Assembly: GCF_027579695.1 (NCBI RefSeq)
Contig: NC_083586.1
Coordinates: 1,589,001-1,653,000, forward strand
Length of the DNA: 64,000 nt
Source: Neoarius graeffei
Lineage: Eukaryota > Chordata > Actinopteri > Siluriformes > Ariidae
Direction of reading: 5' to 3'
The notes under the pieces: model-generated
The model's database searches: none
What the model saw: only the letters and a program-made list of their open reading frames with translations
What the model was told of the DNA's origin: nothing
Shown here: positions 34,157 through 44,867 of the stretch, one piece after another
How positions within the stretch are numbered: the first letter of the stretch is position 1
How the letters are laid out: each line of letters begins with the position of its first letter
Made by a program: the position numbers and the translations under genes

Positions 34157-34536
34157 TTTTCAGCTTGGGAAATCGGAGCTGTGGTGTGGTGTGAAGACAG
34201 TAAAATGCGAGACTTTAAGAGCACGTGTTTTTCAGTCGTCATGGTAACATGGCATCATGGTAACATGACGCCCTGTCAGTGGTTTGGCATTTGGATCAGA
34301 GTGAAAAGAAACGTGTGCACTAGCTGAAAAATGAAAATGTTCAGACCAGTGTGTGTGAAAACACCCACTGTTGCTGCATTTGGGCATTTTTAAATCAATT
34401 GTCCTTATAGGGCTGTGCGATATTATTTAAATCTCAGGATTACTTGAAACATTTATCTCAATTAGAAATTATTGTTGTTTTTTATGCTAAAGCATGGGCA
34501 GATCAGGAGTGTTCTGATGCCATAAACAACAACTGA
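34157..34536. other. No gene recognised
   Basis: AT-rich sequence with a short direct repeat (CATGGTAACATGGC, then CATGGTAACATGAC). No coding or RNA feature seen. Confidence 0.5.
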
Positions 34537-34785
34537 AGTGAGCAACAGAGACAGACAACAGACAGACAATGAAGGAGAGCAACAACAGATAGACAATGAA
34601 GGAGAGCAACAACAGACAGACAATGAAGGAGAGCAACAACAGACAGAGGAGGGGAAAGCAACAACAGACACAATGAAGGAGAGCAACAACAGACACAATG
34701 AAGGAGAGCAACAACAGAGACAGACAATGAAGGAGAGCAACAACAGACAACTGAGGTGAGCAACAGAGACAGACAATGAAGTCAC
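34537..34785 (+). repeat. GAAGGAGAGCAACAACAGACA minisatellite
   Basis: About eight irregular copies of GAAGGAGAGCAACAACAGAC separated by variable ACAAT/ACAGACA spacers. Open frames seen on either strand come from the repeat. Confidence 0.8.
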
Positions 34786-34831
34786 AGCACAGTTGTAGGA
34801 AGATAACAATAATAAGTTAGACAACAGAGAA

Positions 34832-35098
34832 GAAGAAGAAGTCAGTCCCATATACGTTTTCGTACATTGGGGAGAGTGCCTGTTAGAGAGCACACTCTGT
34901 CTAGGCCATGGCATGATGAGGTAGGGTGGCCAGTTCCTTTCCTCGCCGCCTTTTGACTTCCCCCAGTGTTTCCACCAGGTCCCCATTCACTGCTGGGTGG
35001 ACAGGAGGCGAGCCCCAGATCACCGTCCGAGACGAGGCTCGAACCGGGGACCGTTTGCTTAGTGGTCAAGCACTCTAACCACTTGGCCACTTTGCCTC
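34832..35098 (-). mobile_element. tRNA-derived SINE with 13-bp target duplication
   Basis: On the minus strand it begins GAGGCAAAGTGGCCAAGTGG (A box) and has GGTTCGAGCC (B box) within the first 75 bases, then an unrelated body and a TTC-repeat tail. It is flanked by AGACAACAGAGAA at 34819-34831 and 35099-35111, an exact target duplication in the minisatellite flank. The tRNA-like head does not fold as a complete functional tRNA followed by a terminator, so it is not called as a tRNA gene. Confidence 0.8.
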
Positions 35099-35256
35099 AG
35101 ACAACAGAGAACTTATAACGAATAAAAAAAAATGTCTAAATTATTAGATTTGAAGTGTGCTCGTGTATTTGGGGGGGTACGGGAGTAGGGGGCCAGATGA
35201 AGTCCACTTTTGGGGAAAAAAGATCCCCCCCCCCTCCACAATCCTGGCTACGGGCC

Positions 35257-36222
35257 TGTATTCCTTGTTCAGGTTAGAAATGTAGTTGCCTCTGTAGTGG
35301 TGGTGGTGGTGGGTTGTTGTGGGGTTTCTTCCCTCCCCCCCTTTCCTGAATCCAGCAACAGTCTAGATAACATTTGGTTTCAGTTTATATTAAAGGTACT
35401 GACTGCAAAGTCATCTGAAATTTTCTTTTTTTTTGTCTGTGCGTGTCACGTTTTCCTCTGTCTCGCAAGAACAATATCATGTGGACAAGATGTGATCATT
35501 TTTAATGTCCTGAGAGTCGCTTTTCTCCATTTTGGGACCGAATACCCTCCCTCCTTAGGTAAACAGTACGGCCCTATAGAAAGATCCGAACGCAAGGAGC
35601 TTGAACTAATTGGCATAACTCGCACCAAGATGGCGACACGCAGAAAACATCGCGACTGAGAGTTTTGAGTCACAGCGATTGTAATTTGTGGTTGACGTTC
35701 GTGACAGGGATGAGAATTTTCCGTGGATCTGCAGAATTCCGAGTTTTTCCCGCTGAAAATGTCATTTTTGTGAAATGTGTAAATTCGTTGAGAAAATTTC
35801 AGGGGGGTTGGCGCGAGGCGAGGCCAGGGTTCTCGCGGGTCCTTAAAAAGTCTTAAATACAACTTTCGGTTTTCAAGGCCTAAAAACGTCTTAAATTGTT
35901 TGGAATGACTGGAATTTTCGAAAGAGAGGTATTAAATTTAATATTGGACCGAACGAGTGAAATGTCTCCATCCGGTTTGGGGTATTTTTTTTAACCGTAA
36001 TTTTAAAAGTGACCAGCGTACCTTTTGGGGGCAGCATTGGTTCTGTGTTTCTTCTGTGCATTCCGTAGATCAAGAACTAATGTTAGGAGCATAGACATAT
36101 AAACATAGACGCCGCCTTCTGCGTAGAATCATACGTCATCCTCGCCGCCATATTGGATGTGGCAAAGTGGAGATTCTTCAACTGTCTCTAGTATAGTGTC
36201 TAGACAGTAGCCGAGAATAAAG
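35257..36222. other. No gene recognised
   Basis: Starts in G/T-rich simple sequence (GTGGTGGTGGTGG). It includes TTAAAAAGTCTTAAATAC-type motifs often seen in old DNA transposons and, near 36130-36165, a GCCGCCATATTGGATG segment like the terminal sequence of the element at 31781. Nothing codes convincingly. Confidence 0.5.
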
Positions 36223-36696
36223 ATGCCTCATTCATATGCTGCGTTTAACTGTACCAACAGGTTTACCGTCCAAACGACATCACATGGGATTACCTTTCAC
36301 AGGTGAGACTGGAAAAATACTTTTCATTGTATTTGGTCATTATAACGTAATTTTACGAACAGATTTTTCTGACTTTGTGGCTAATATGAAGTCTCGCGCA
36401 TAATAGCCGCTCGGTGAAACCTGTCTCCAAACAACAAAGTATTTCCTTCGTAACTACGCTGATTGTTGTTAGTTGCTTAGCTAACTTTTCACATACTATG
36501 TAGGTTTCCCAAAAATAAAGACATGAAAAAGCAGTGGGAGACAGCTGTGTGACGGGAAGGGTTTTCTGCTACTCCGTCATCCATGCTCTGCAGTGAACAC
36601 TTCAGAACGTAGGATTTTGACAGAACAGGTCAGACAGTCAGGATCAGAGAGGGAGCTGTTCCTTCAGTCTTCAGTTTCCCAGCTCATCTCCACCGG
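36223..36696 (+). pseudogene. THAP-domain pseudogene, two exons
   Basis: Exon 1 (36223-36302) reads MPHSYAAFNCTNRFT and ends at GTGAGA. Exon 2 starts at 36504 after TATGTAG and reads RFPKNKDMKKQWETAV, then LCSEHFRT, ending at 36696 before GTAGGT. The zinc site has lost its first Cys (Y in AAFNC context) and exon 2 has two in-frame stops (after ETAV and after FRT). It is preceded by a CCGCCATATTGGATG segment shared with THAP/YqaJ elements, so it is likely a third member of that group with an unrecognised far end. Confidence 0.65.
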
Positions 36697-37377
36697 GTAG
36701 GTGTAGAGTTATAAGCAGTGAGAATTAGATAATACAGTGCCACACTATGATGAACGTTTTTGAACGTATGATGAATGTTTTTAACCTTTCTGAATGTGAA
36801 GGAATCAGTGATGTATCAGAGTTTCCACATTAGGTTCAGGGGTCTCTTAACAAGCGCGAACATAGATGGCAGTGTGTTTCAAGATCCTGAGGCAAAGGCT
36901 GAGATTCCGATTGGTCCAGAAAAAATGTCAATTATAAGAATTGTCCAATAATGGCCTATAACATGGCAGCAAGCCCACCCCCCCTCACTTGACAGGCGCG
37001 AGCTCAGTTGAGATTACGATCGGTCCAGATGCTGCCCCCCCCCCCAAAAAAAAACCTCTCCGGTTCTACACGATTCACGTGAATGACCCAATTGACAATG
37101 AAAAAGGTGACTGTCGCCAAAAAGCGACACGTTTGCAGGTATGATAAAGTGAGCTGAATGACTGCCAAACTGAGTTCGGCCAGGTTCTAACGTCATACCA
37201 AAACAAAATAACGCCAGGCATTTCAAAAGCATTTCAAAAGCATTAAAGCAGATGGCCCATGAAAAATTGCAAAGATAAGAGTCTAATCTCCTTTTAAATT
37301 TTCTTCCGAATGTTACACTGGGCGAACACATTATGTCGTAACACAGCCTGTGACACGGGGCACCCAAGGACCTGATT
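36697..37377. other. No gene recognised
   Basis: Low-complexity C and A runs near 37030-37060 and no convincing coding sequence. Confidence 0.5.
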
Positions 37378-38150
37378 TTAAAAATTCATAACTCTGCCAC
37401 CGGGTGGCACGGTGGTGTAGTGGTTAGCGCTGTCGCTTCACAGCAAGAAGGTCCTGGGTTCGAGCCCTGTGGCCGGTGAGAGCCTTTCTGTGCGGAGTTT
37501 GCATGTTCTCCCTGTGTCCGCGTGGGTTTCCCCCACAGTCCAAAGACATGCAGGTTAGGTTAACTGGTGACTCTAAATTGAGCGTAGGTGTGAATGTGAG
37601 TGTGAATGGTTGTCTGTGTCTATGTGTCAGCCCTGTGATGACCTGGCGACTTGTCCAGGGTGTACCCCGCCTTTTGCCCGTAGTCAGCTGGGATAGGCTC
37701 CAGCTTGCCTGCGACCCTGTAGAACAGGATAAAGCGGCTAGAGATAATGAGAGATGAGATGAGAACTCTGCCACCGATTTGTTCTCGCCCCACCAAAAGT
37801 TAGAGGCACATCTCTCTCCCTGAGCCCTTTCGAACCAGCCAAGGCACAGCCCTCTAGGACTGTGGCTCGGCCCGCTTTTCTCCCCAGAGGCCCCGAAAAA
37901 CTTTAACTCGAGCCAGTCTTTAAAAATTCATAACTCTGCCATCCAAAGTCCCAGCCCCGCCAAACTTTACAGGCACATCCCTCTCCCCGAGATCTTTCCA
38001 AGAAGCCCAGGCATGGCCTGATCTGACATCAGGAGTGAACACAGCTTGCAGAAAACTGTAGCATGAGCCCTGGCTCCAGCCACTCTTGGGCAAGCGCAGG
38101 GATTTAAAAATTCATAAGTCAGCCACCGAAGGTCCTAATCCCATCAAAAT
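37378..38150 (+). repeat. Degenerate ~190-bp tandem repeat
   Basis: The phrase TTAAAAATTCATAACTCTGCC recurs at about 37378, 37914 and 38100, followed each time by related C-rich text (CCCCGCCAAACTTTACAGGC, CACATCCCTCTCCCCGAG). The first copy is split by the SINE at 37402. Confidence 0.55.
37402..37763 (+). mobile_element. tRNA-derived SINE with RTE-like tail, 12-bp target duplication
   Basis: The head GGGTGGCACGGTGGTGTAGTGGTTAGCGC carries an A box, and GGGTTCGAGCCC is the B box. The 3' end reads GCGACCCTGTAGAACAGG followed by ATAAAGCGGCTAGAGATAATG and GAGAT repeats. Exact duplicates of AACTCTGCCACC flank it at 37390-37401 and 37764-37775. The tail resembles that of the RTE/Rex3-type LINE at 18395, suggesting that enzyme moved it. 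Confidence 0.85.
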
Positions 38151-38156
38151 TTACAA

Positions 38157-38205
38157 CCCTAACCTGAACCCACCCTAACCCTAATCCTAACCCTAACTTT
38201 TCATC
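38157..38205 (+). repeat. Telomere-like CCCTAA repeats, left block
   Basis: Degenerate CCCTAA/CCTAAC units directly upstream of a Penelope-like fragment. The C-rich strand is on plus. Confidence 0.7.
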
Positions 38206-38807
38206 AGGTCAAGGCCAGGGACGATAAGAAAATAATCCCTTTCGTCACCACATTTTCAGGGATCAGTAGGGAGCTAAACACAAAAGTCAAGGTCAATTTT
38301 GACAAAATCATCAAAAGCTCTACGGCACTCAAAAATTACAAGATAATATCTGCTTTCCGGAGAAACCAAAACTTGAAGGATTGGTTGGTCCATAGCAGAT
38401 TAAAGCCCACATCGGTTTTGAGGGAAACTCAGCATTGTCCTGAATTTAAGCACAAGGGTTGGGTTTCCAATAAAACCACTAAAGAAATTTTTGCAATTCG
38501 TACCACTTTAAATCCCAAATCCAAAAATTGTGTTTATCTCATTTATTGTATTAAATGTCAGGCCCAGTATGTGGGGGAGATGAAAAACTCCATAGCCACA
38601 CGCATGAGCCAACACAGGTACAATATTAAAAGAAAAAGAGAAACCGATACACACGTGGTACAGCACTTTATCCAACATGGCCTGGAAGCGTTAAGGGTCA
38701 CAGGCCTCCAGTGCAACCCCGCTTGGACCTCCACACAGCAGAAAGCGTGGGAGATGAAATGGATCTCACGGTTGGACTCCAGATATCCTAGGGGACTAAA
38801 TAATTGA
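38206..38807 (+). pseudogene. Penelope-like element 3' fragment with GIY-YIG endonuclease
   Basis: The frame is open from at least 38280 (KIIPFVTTFSG, IISAFRRNQNLKDWLVHSRL) to TGA at 38805-38807. The C-terminal part has CVYLIYCIKCQAQYVGEMKN (GIY-YIG core with its zinc-like Cys pair), RMSQHRYNI and the ending KWISRLDSRYPRGLNN, as in the endonuclease of Penelope-like retroelements. The reverse transcriptase is missing, so this is a 5'-truncated copy. Telomere-like repeats lie on both sides. Confidence 0.8.
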
Positions 38808-38815
38808 GAAGGGTT

Positions 38816-39165
38816 CTATCCCTAACCTCAACCTAATCCTAACCCCAACCTTAACCCCAAATCCTAACCATAACCCCAATCCTAACCCCAAATCTAACAT
38901 AATCCTAACCCTAATTCTGACCAATCAAAAGATGACGTGACAACTTTTCGCCATTTAGTCCCTAACCCTAACCAATCAAAAGATGTGACTTGTGACAACT
39001 TTTCACCATTTAGCCCCTACCCTAACCCTAACCTAACCCTCACCCCAACCCAACCCTAACACCAACCCCAACCCTAACCCCTAACCCAACCCTACCCTTA
39101 CCTTAACCCCAACCCTAACCCAACCCTAACCCCTACCCTTACCCTAACCCTACCCCCTAACCCTC
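38816..39165 (+). repeat. Degenerate telomere-like CCCTAA array, right block
   Basis: About 350 bp of CCCTAA-related units (CCTAACCCCAACC, CCCTAACCCTAACC and similar), interrupted by two copies of ACCAATCAAAAGATG. This is interstitial telomeric-type sequence. Confidence 0.8.
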
Positions 39166-39300
39166 GATACATGGCTAAGTGCTATTATGAGCATGCCAAA
39201 CATATAGGTGTCAGTATAAGGAGAAGTATAAAGCCATATTAGCTTATCAGAATCATGAAAATACAAATGACATGACTTCTGTTTCCTCCTAACTGCAAAC

Positions 39301-39819
39301 ATGGCGCGCGGTTCATTTCAGTGGACCGATAGAGAAGTGGAGCTGATCTTAGGTGTAGTGTTAGAATACAAAACAATAAAAATACAGGAGAACACAGACT
39401 GGGAGTCATGTCAAGCAAAATATGTGGACATATTGACCATGTTCTTGGACCAATACCCAGCACAAACGTCGGAGGATTATCCTCACCAGAAGGAAGACGT
39501 CACATGGACCATCGTAACCACTAAAATGAAGGCAGTGAGAGGGAAGTATAGAAACGCTGTTGACAGTGGACAGAGAAGTGGACATGGGAGAGTAGTCCTA
39601 CTCTACTTCGAACTGTGCGAGCAGTTATAGGGTGGTTCGCCGGCCACGATACCCTCTGGCATAGAAAGCAGTGACCTGGACACACACAACTTTTCCTCAG
39701 CATCCACGTCCACATCCTCGCTGGTAGTCACAGACACCGGTGCCGGCTCTGACGCAGAAGTAGATGTTGACGACAGTGAGACCCAGACCACAGTGAAGGA
39801 CAGGAGAGACCTGCTTCAA
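39301..39819 (+). pseudogene. Harbinger Myb/SANT-like protein, exon 1 with one stop
   Basis: Starts MARGSFQWTDREVELILGVV, a SANT/Myb-like trihelix opening, then WESCQAKYVDI and KMKAVRGKYRNAVD. TAG at 39628-39630 interrupts the frame after LCEQL, but the same frame continues through a Ser/Thr/Asp-rich stretch to a donor CTTCAAGTATGT. Such proteins bind sub-terminal DNA and carry the transposase into the nucleus. Except for the stop the exon is intact. Confidence 0.7.
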
Positions 39820-41121
39820 GTATGTATGCATTCTTTATATATTTAGCCCTAATTTGTTTGTATACTGAACTGCGTATGCTACAGATAGGCTACATCTCAG
39901 AAAATTACAATGTTGTGGAAAAGTTCACACTTATCTCCATCGATACAACCACATATCTGGCTGTAGCAGGACGACCATGAATTAGCCATGAACTGTGTGT
40001 CGAAGCGACGCAGACAACAAGGGGTGTGTGGCCGAGTTCACTTTGTTTTGTTTGATGGTGTATTTTAGCAGCCCACTGAGGAGGGTATTAGCAACATGTT
40101 AGTCCACTGTATAAGCTTTGTAAATAATGTCAAACATAGTTTTGGATTCAGTGGCAGGATTTCCTGGTTGTACTGTGCGTATCTTTCAATAATGTTTTAA
40201 AATCAGAGCTGTCAGGCTCTTTGCCTAGGCTACTTTGTAAACAGCCATGAAAAGTTTGCTTGCAAAGAACATAAACTGGCTGCCCAGAAACCTCATAAAT
40301 AGTTCTGATATAACGTTACCTTTTGCTGCAATAACGAGGTTGAAATATACAGTAGCCTATCTCCTTAACAATAATGTTAACAAAATGAAAGCATGACAAA
40401 GGCAAATTAATTAGACAGACGACTGTAGAACACGTGCATTTCAGATATTTACATTTTTGGCATCCTTAGGAACTCTAGTTTAGATTTCTGGATGATAATA
40501 TTGAATTATGGTGGTGGCAATTTTTTACTGCCCCACAAGATGGGGATTTCAATTGAGCTGACTGACCATGTCATTACAGTATTCTACAGTACAGTTCTAG
40601 ATTTTACATGAACGGCCATTCAAAACATCCTTGAAGGGAACATTCAGTTGGCAAAATTCTAATGCTTTTCCCCTTGACTAATTGATGCAGAACCATAATT
40701 CATGCAAAAGGAGGCCCAACCAATTATTTAATACATACATTAACACACTTTTCCAAACAATCCTTGTTTTTATTGATTGTATGTGAGATTGTAATTTACT
40801 GAGATACTGAATTTGGGTTTTTCGTCAGCTGTTACTCAAACATCAAAATCAACAGAAATAATGACCTTTCACTTAATGTGTAGTTAATCTACATAATGTA
40901 TGAGTCACTTTTTACCTTGAGTCATTAAAATTAAGGAATGTTTACATAATATTCAAATTTTCTGAGATGAACTTTTAGGCCTAATACAGTATTCCATATT
41001 CCTATAGTTTGTTATAAGTCTTAAGGACTTGCTCATAGATTGATTAATGGTAATGGAAATGTAGGACATTGTTATGTAGGACATAACAAAATAATATTTT
41101 GTTTTGGTCCATTTTGTAAAG
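39820..41121 (+). other. Intron of the Harbinger Myb-like gene
   Basis: AT-rich, no coding sequence seen. It begins GTATGT and ends GGTCCATTTTGTAAAG, with phase 0 on both sides. Confidence 0.6.
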
Positions 41122-41601
41122 GCCAAACTGAAGGGACACCGGCAAGAACGATTGAAGAGAAGACTGTCAGCCGATGCCCAGTTGCTGAATGCCCTAGAAG
41201 AGGACATAGCCCTCAAGAAAAAACTGGTTGACATTATGGAGACCTCGGACAAAAAGGCATCTGATAATTTCAGTACACTCACAAATACACTAGATCAGCT
41301 CACTTCATCCATTGCTGATGGGCTTTCTTTTCTGCGACAAGTTGTACCACCACGACCGCCACAGCCACATTACACCAACACATTTCAAGGAAGAGGTCCA
41401 TATGGACAGATTTATGCACACACACCACCAACACACCCATATCTCCCAAATCTAGCTCAGTCATTCCCACACAGCTCATTGGCTACCAATATAACACATA
41501 ATGTAGTGCCAAGCACCATCAACCCAGCAGATCTAACACACACACCTAGTGTGTATGCAGACCAGTTTTCTTATACCAAAGCTCTTTTGACAGATGATTA
41601 G
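41122..41601 (+). CDS. Harbinger Myb-like protein, exon 2
   Basis: Opens AKLKGHRQERLKRRL and forms a predicted coiled coil (NALEEDIALKKKLVDIMETS, then FSTLTNTLDQLTSSI), then a Pro/His/Thr-rich tail ending KALLTDD and stop at 41599-41601. It joins exon 1 in phase 0. The coiled coil would serve protein contact, probably with the transposase. Confidence 0.65.
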   Translation, partial: AKLKGHRQERLKRRLSADAQLLNALEEDIALKKKLVDIMETSDKKASDNFSTLTNTLDQLTSSIADGLSFLRQVVPPRPPQPHYTNTFQGRGPYGQIYAHTPPTHPYLPNLAQSFPHSSLATNITHNVVPSTINPADLTHTPSVYADQFSYTKALLTDD

Positions 41602-42637
41602 AGAATCTTACTTTACCATGACTACCTCTTTTTGTGAATTTTGGTGTTCAAGCATAGTTTTATTTTGAGATGTGAAATCATATTATATATCACTTTTATG
41701 ACACATCTGCCGTATTCAAAAAGTTTACAAATTAATGCACTAGTTTGTGGGGTGTTCAGTGTGAAATAGTACCCTGGTAGTTTCTTTTGCAATACTGAGT
41801 GAAGTCAGTTTAATTCAAGGTCTTGCATATATCTGAACAATGTTTATGTAGCCTGTTGGTTGCCTTTTGAAGGCCCATTGAAAGTTTTTTTTTTGTACAG
41901 TGTTATTTTAAATGGTGCGATCTAAATGCTTTTTTTAGATTTGTAAACCCTAAGCAGCTTATTTGCACTTTGAAGTACATCTTCTAATTGATGACAATTT
42001 GTTTCTGTTTACAATGTCAGATCTCTTCAGAAATAAATCTGAAAACTATTCAAGTGTATGTCAGTGTGTCTCATTTCTATGAGTTATAACATTCAACTGA
42101 ACTTGGCATTCTCTATTCAAATTACTTCAACAAGTTCCAATATAAAGCACAAGAAATTGTGAACAAAAATGCATCAGTGTCTTGTAAACTTAAGAAGCAA
42201 ATCTTGGGATGTAACCTTGACATTATGCAAAATGCTTTCAATGAGTACTAGTGTGTAAGGTGTACACAGTTTTAACATTTTTTCTTAATTCTGTTAACTA
42301 CACAGTTGCATTATTTATTTATCAGTAATATATCTTAGCTATGGTACAACAGACATGTCAATCACACAACCTCCACACTCCTCATCTCTCTTTCTTTCTT
42401 TGGTTTAGCATAAAGTATAATAGATGACTTAGGCGTACAGGAAATCATAACACATATTGGCCAGGTTCTTGTGAGTCATCAGTGTGTGGGTATCTCAGGC
42501 CAAGTTTAATCAGTCTGCCAGGGATCATCCACAGGATGCGGTCCTCATGTCTGCTGTGCACTGGGTACATATGGGGATGCTTGTGTATATTGGTATGGCA
42601 TAGGACATGCTTGTTCTTAACACATAAACACATGTGC
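41602..42637. other. Space between convergent Harbinger genes
   Basis: AT-rich 3' regions of the two genes, with AATAAA-like motifs (GAAATAAATCTG near 42031) and a short CA-rich stretch near 42640. No further gene. Confidence 0.6.
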
Positions 42638-43873
42638 TCACACACACATATGCACGCACACACACAGTAGAGAAGGGCATCCCTTTTGTGGATCCAGAAA
42701 TTGAGTCAGTACTCTCCTGACCCTCTTTCCTTCTGCTGTCAGGTCTCCTCTGACAGCTGGTTGGGTATCTGGCTGATTGTCCCTGTCATACTGCATTGCC
42801 TCAGTGAAGCTGTTGTCATCCACTATGTCATTCGAAGCCTTGCAATAATTGTGCAGCACAATGCATGCGAAAATGACAAAAGGGAGGTCATCAAGATTGA
42901 TGTCCATTGATCTTCTCAGGGCTCCGAACCAGGCTTTGAGCCTACCAAACGCACATTCTATTACCATCTGTGCACGGCCCAAAGACAGTCCGAAGTACTG
43001 CTCTTGGGCAGTGCTCCCCCCATGGGCGTATTCTTTGATCAGATATGGGAGCAGTGGATATGCGGGGTCACCCAGTAGGTAAATTGGTATGGCCTCTTCT
43101 TGTCAATAATTTGCCTGGGACAGGGTGGAATATTTCCATTTTTCAGGTTTTTGTTTAGATTAGAATTTGCAAACATACAAGCATCATGGACGCTCCCCAG
43201 CCATTTCACCACCACGTCCATGAATGTATATTTGTAGTCACAGGTAGCTTGTATATTTAAAGTATACCTGCCTTTCCTGTTAATGTAATCTGTGGAATTG
43301 GCTGAAGGTTGTTTTATCTCTATGTGTGTGCGCCGTCTACAGCACCTAGACACTGGGGGAGGCCGTGCGCTTGCTGAAATCCGTGCACAAGCTGTTGCAC
43401 AGCAGTCTCTGTTGTCGGCAGTCGTATGTACTTAGGACCAAGATGCACAGTAATCACTTTACACACTTGTCTGATTATTATGGAAACCATCAACCTAGAG
43501 AGCCCGAATGTATTTGCCGTTTCCCGTATTCTACCCTTATCAGCTAAATAATATAGGGTGCAGGCTACTTTTGTCAATACACTGACTGGGCTCCACATGA
43601 CAGTCGTCTGGCCTTCAATGTAGGGATGCAGTAACTCCGCAAGCGAGAGCAGTGATGACTGCGACATTCGGAAGTTCTCGTGCAATTCCTCCAGGAGAAC
43701 AACTTCATTTGTGAAGTGTAGCCACCAGGCAGCAGTTCGCCCGGGTTAGATCCAAAAGCGGTGGCGATGTTGGTAAGCAGCAAGCCTTTGTCTTGGTGGG
43801 AAGAAAAGTGCCTGAAAAACTGCGACCCTCCTCGCAGTCCTTCTCCTCTGCTCCTCATAAAGCAGTTGTAGTC
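42638..43873 (-). pseudogene. Harbinger DDE transposase with a stop and frame changes
   Basis: From about 43873 the minus strand reads LYEEQRRRTARRVAVFQALF and RQRLAAYQHRHRFWI, then a TAA at about 43745, and resumes [20 protein letters not shown] and [12 protein letters not shown]. Catalytic positions are visible: LGAVDGAHT (first D), [11 protein letters not shown] (second D) and [11 protein letters not shown] (E). The helix-turn-helix segment [20 protein letters not shown] lies between. A frame change near 43075-43110 separates the two halves. The DDE triad is kept, so decay is recent. The product would cut the element's ends at a 3-bp target. Confidence 0.75.
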
Positions 43874-44162
43874 CTATTTGCAAATGCAAACAAACCAAAA
43901 GTGTTTGCAAATATGTCTACCCGTGTTGCATCCATGAGACCATCAAACCAAAATATTGAACGCCTGACGCAAATATTGTTCTGTGACGCATATCATGACG
44001 TCAGGAAAACCTAAAACTCCATTTTCCACTATTTACACGCAGGCATGAAAACGAAGTTTTCAGAAATCTCCACTTTGCCCAGAGTTTTCAAAGATATCCA
44101 TTTTCAGTGACTGAAACCTCCATTTACGTGTAAATGAGAGGTGCAACCACATAAATAAATAT

Positions 44163-44775
44163 TAGGGTGCATCAATTGCCCTCACTTTCATAAAATCTGA
44201 TGCATTTTGTTTGGGTGTTCCTTTTCACCAATAAAGACATCCTGTAAAATTTTTTGACCATATTCAAAAGTCTAATGGTGGCACCATGAGGTTCATTTTT
44301 TGCCAAAAAACGCTTATTTTATGTTTTCGTGTAAGGTTTGAATCACAATGTTGGACTCCATTTATTGATTTCTTGTGACCCAGAGATCATGTTAAGAACC
44401 ACTGCAAGGGACTGAGAAGCATTAATGTGATTCATAATACATTTGTATTGTTTAAAAGTAGTTGAACAATGATTCAATGAACAGCTAAAACTCAAACTGT
44501 GCTTGATAATATATTTAGAATATGTACTAAAAATGTGTATCTAAGATATTTGGTATACTCTATAAGGTGCCATAATGTTTCATGAAAAGTGATCGAAATT
44601 TTGTCATAAAATAGCAGCTTTTTCCATAACTTTGAGCTCCTGGTGCCACCATTAAACTTTTGAATTTTGTCAAAATATTTCACCCAGTGTGTTTTCTTAC
44701 CAAAAGGAACATAAAAACAAAAATGCATCATGATCGGAGGAACTTTTCATTTTTAGGGGCAACTGATGCACCCTA
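44163..44775. mobile_element. hAT-type MITE with perfect 8-bp target duplication
   Basis: Ends TAGGGTGCATCA and its inverted copy TGATGCACCCTA, with further sub-terminal inverted similarity (GATGCATTTTTGTTTTTATG). ATAAATAT flanks both sides exactly (44155-44162, 44776-44783). It has 613 bp and no coding capacity. It sits inside the right end of the Harbinger element. Confidence 0.85.
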
Positions 44776-44867
44776 ATAAATATGCGTCTTCATAGATATC
44801 CAGCTACGTGTAAACACACCATGAGAACGCGTGTCGCTTTATAGCTCTGCGGAACACTGGGAGCTGT

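Larger units (their letters stand above)
31502..35256. mobile_element. Composite region bounded by GGCCCGTAGCCAGG inverted repeats
   Basis: GGCCCGTAGCCAGGGGGGAT at the left faces its inverted counterpart (CCTGGCTACGGGCC preceded by a C-rich run) at 35240-35256. Between them lie a THAP/YqaJ element, an L2 3' end, a minisatellite and a SINE, so the span would be a DNA transposon enlarged by nested insertions. I found no transposase of its own and no clear target duplication, so the boundaries may be coincidental copies of one terminal repeat. Confidence 0.4.
39180..44830. mobile_element. PIF/Harbinger transposon with two convergent genes
   Basis: It encodes a Myb/SANT-like protein on the plus strand and a DDE transposase on the minus strand, the standard two-gene plan of PIF/Harbinger. 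The right end lies near 44830 (minus strand TGGTGTGTTTACACGTAGC), where BEL gag sequence is interrupted. The left end is not identified; it must lie shortly before 39301. A hAT MITE sits inside the right end. Confidence 0.7.

Noticed and set aside
34462-34986. A 174-codon minus-strand frame rich in Cys, Leu and Val
   Set aside because: It is the translation of the GAAGGAGAGCAACAACAGAC minisatellite.
34945-35100. A tRNA gene on the minus strand
   Set aside because: A-box and B-box motifs sit in a SINE head with a downstream body, TTC tail and exact target duplications.
35210-35659. A 149-codon plus-strand frame
   Set aside because: Composition follows simple G/T-rich sequence, with no domain and no splice context.
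37402-37480. A tRNA gene on the plus strand
   Set aside because: It is the head of a tRNA-derived SINE with 12-bp target duplications; no terminator follows the tRNA-like part.
38816-39165. A chromosome end
   Set aside because: The CCCTAA repeats are degenerate and followed by 25 kb of further sequence, so they are interstitial.
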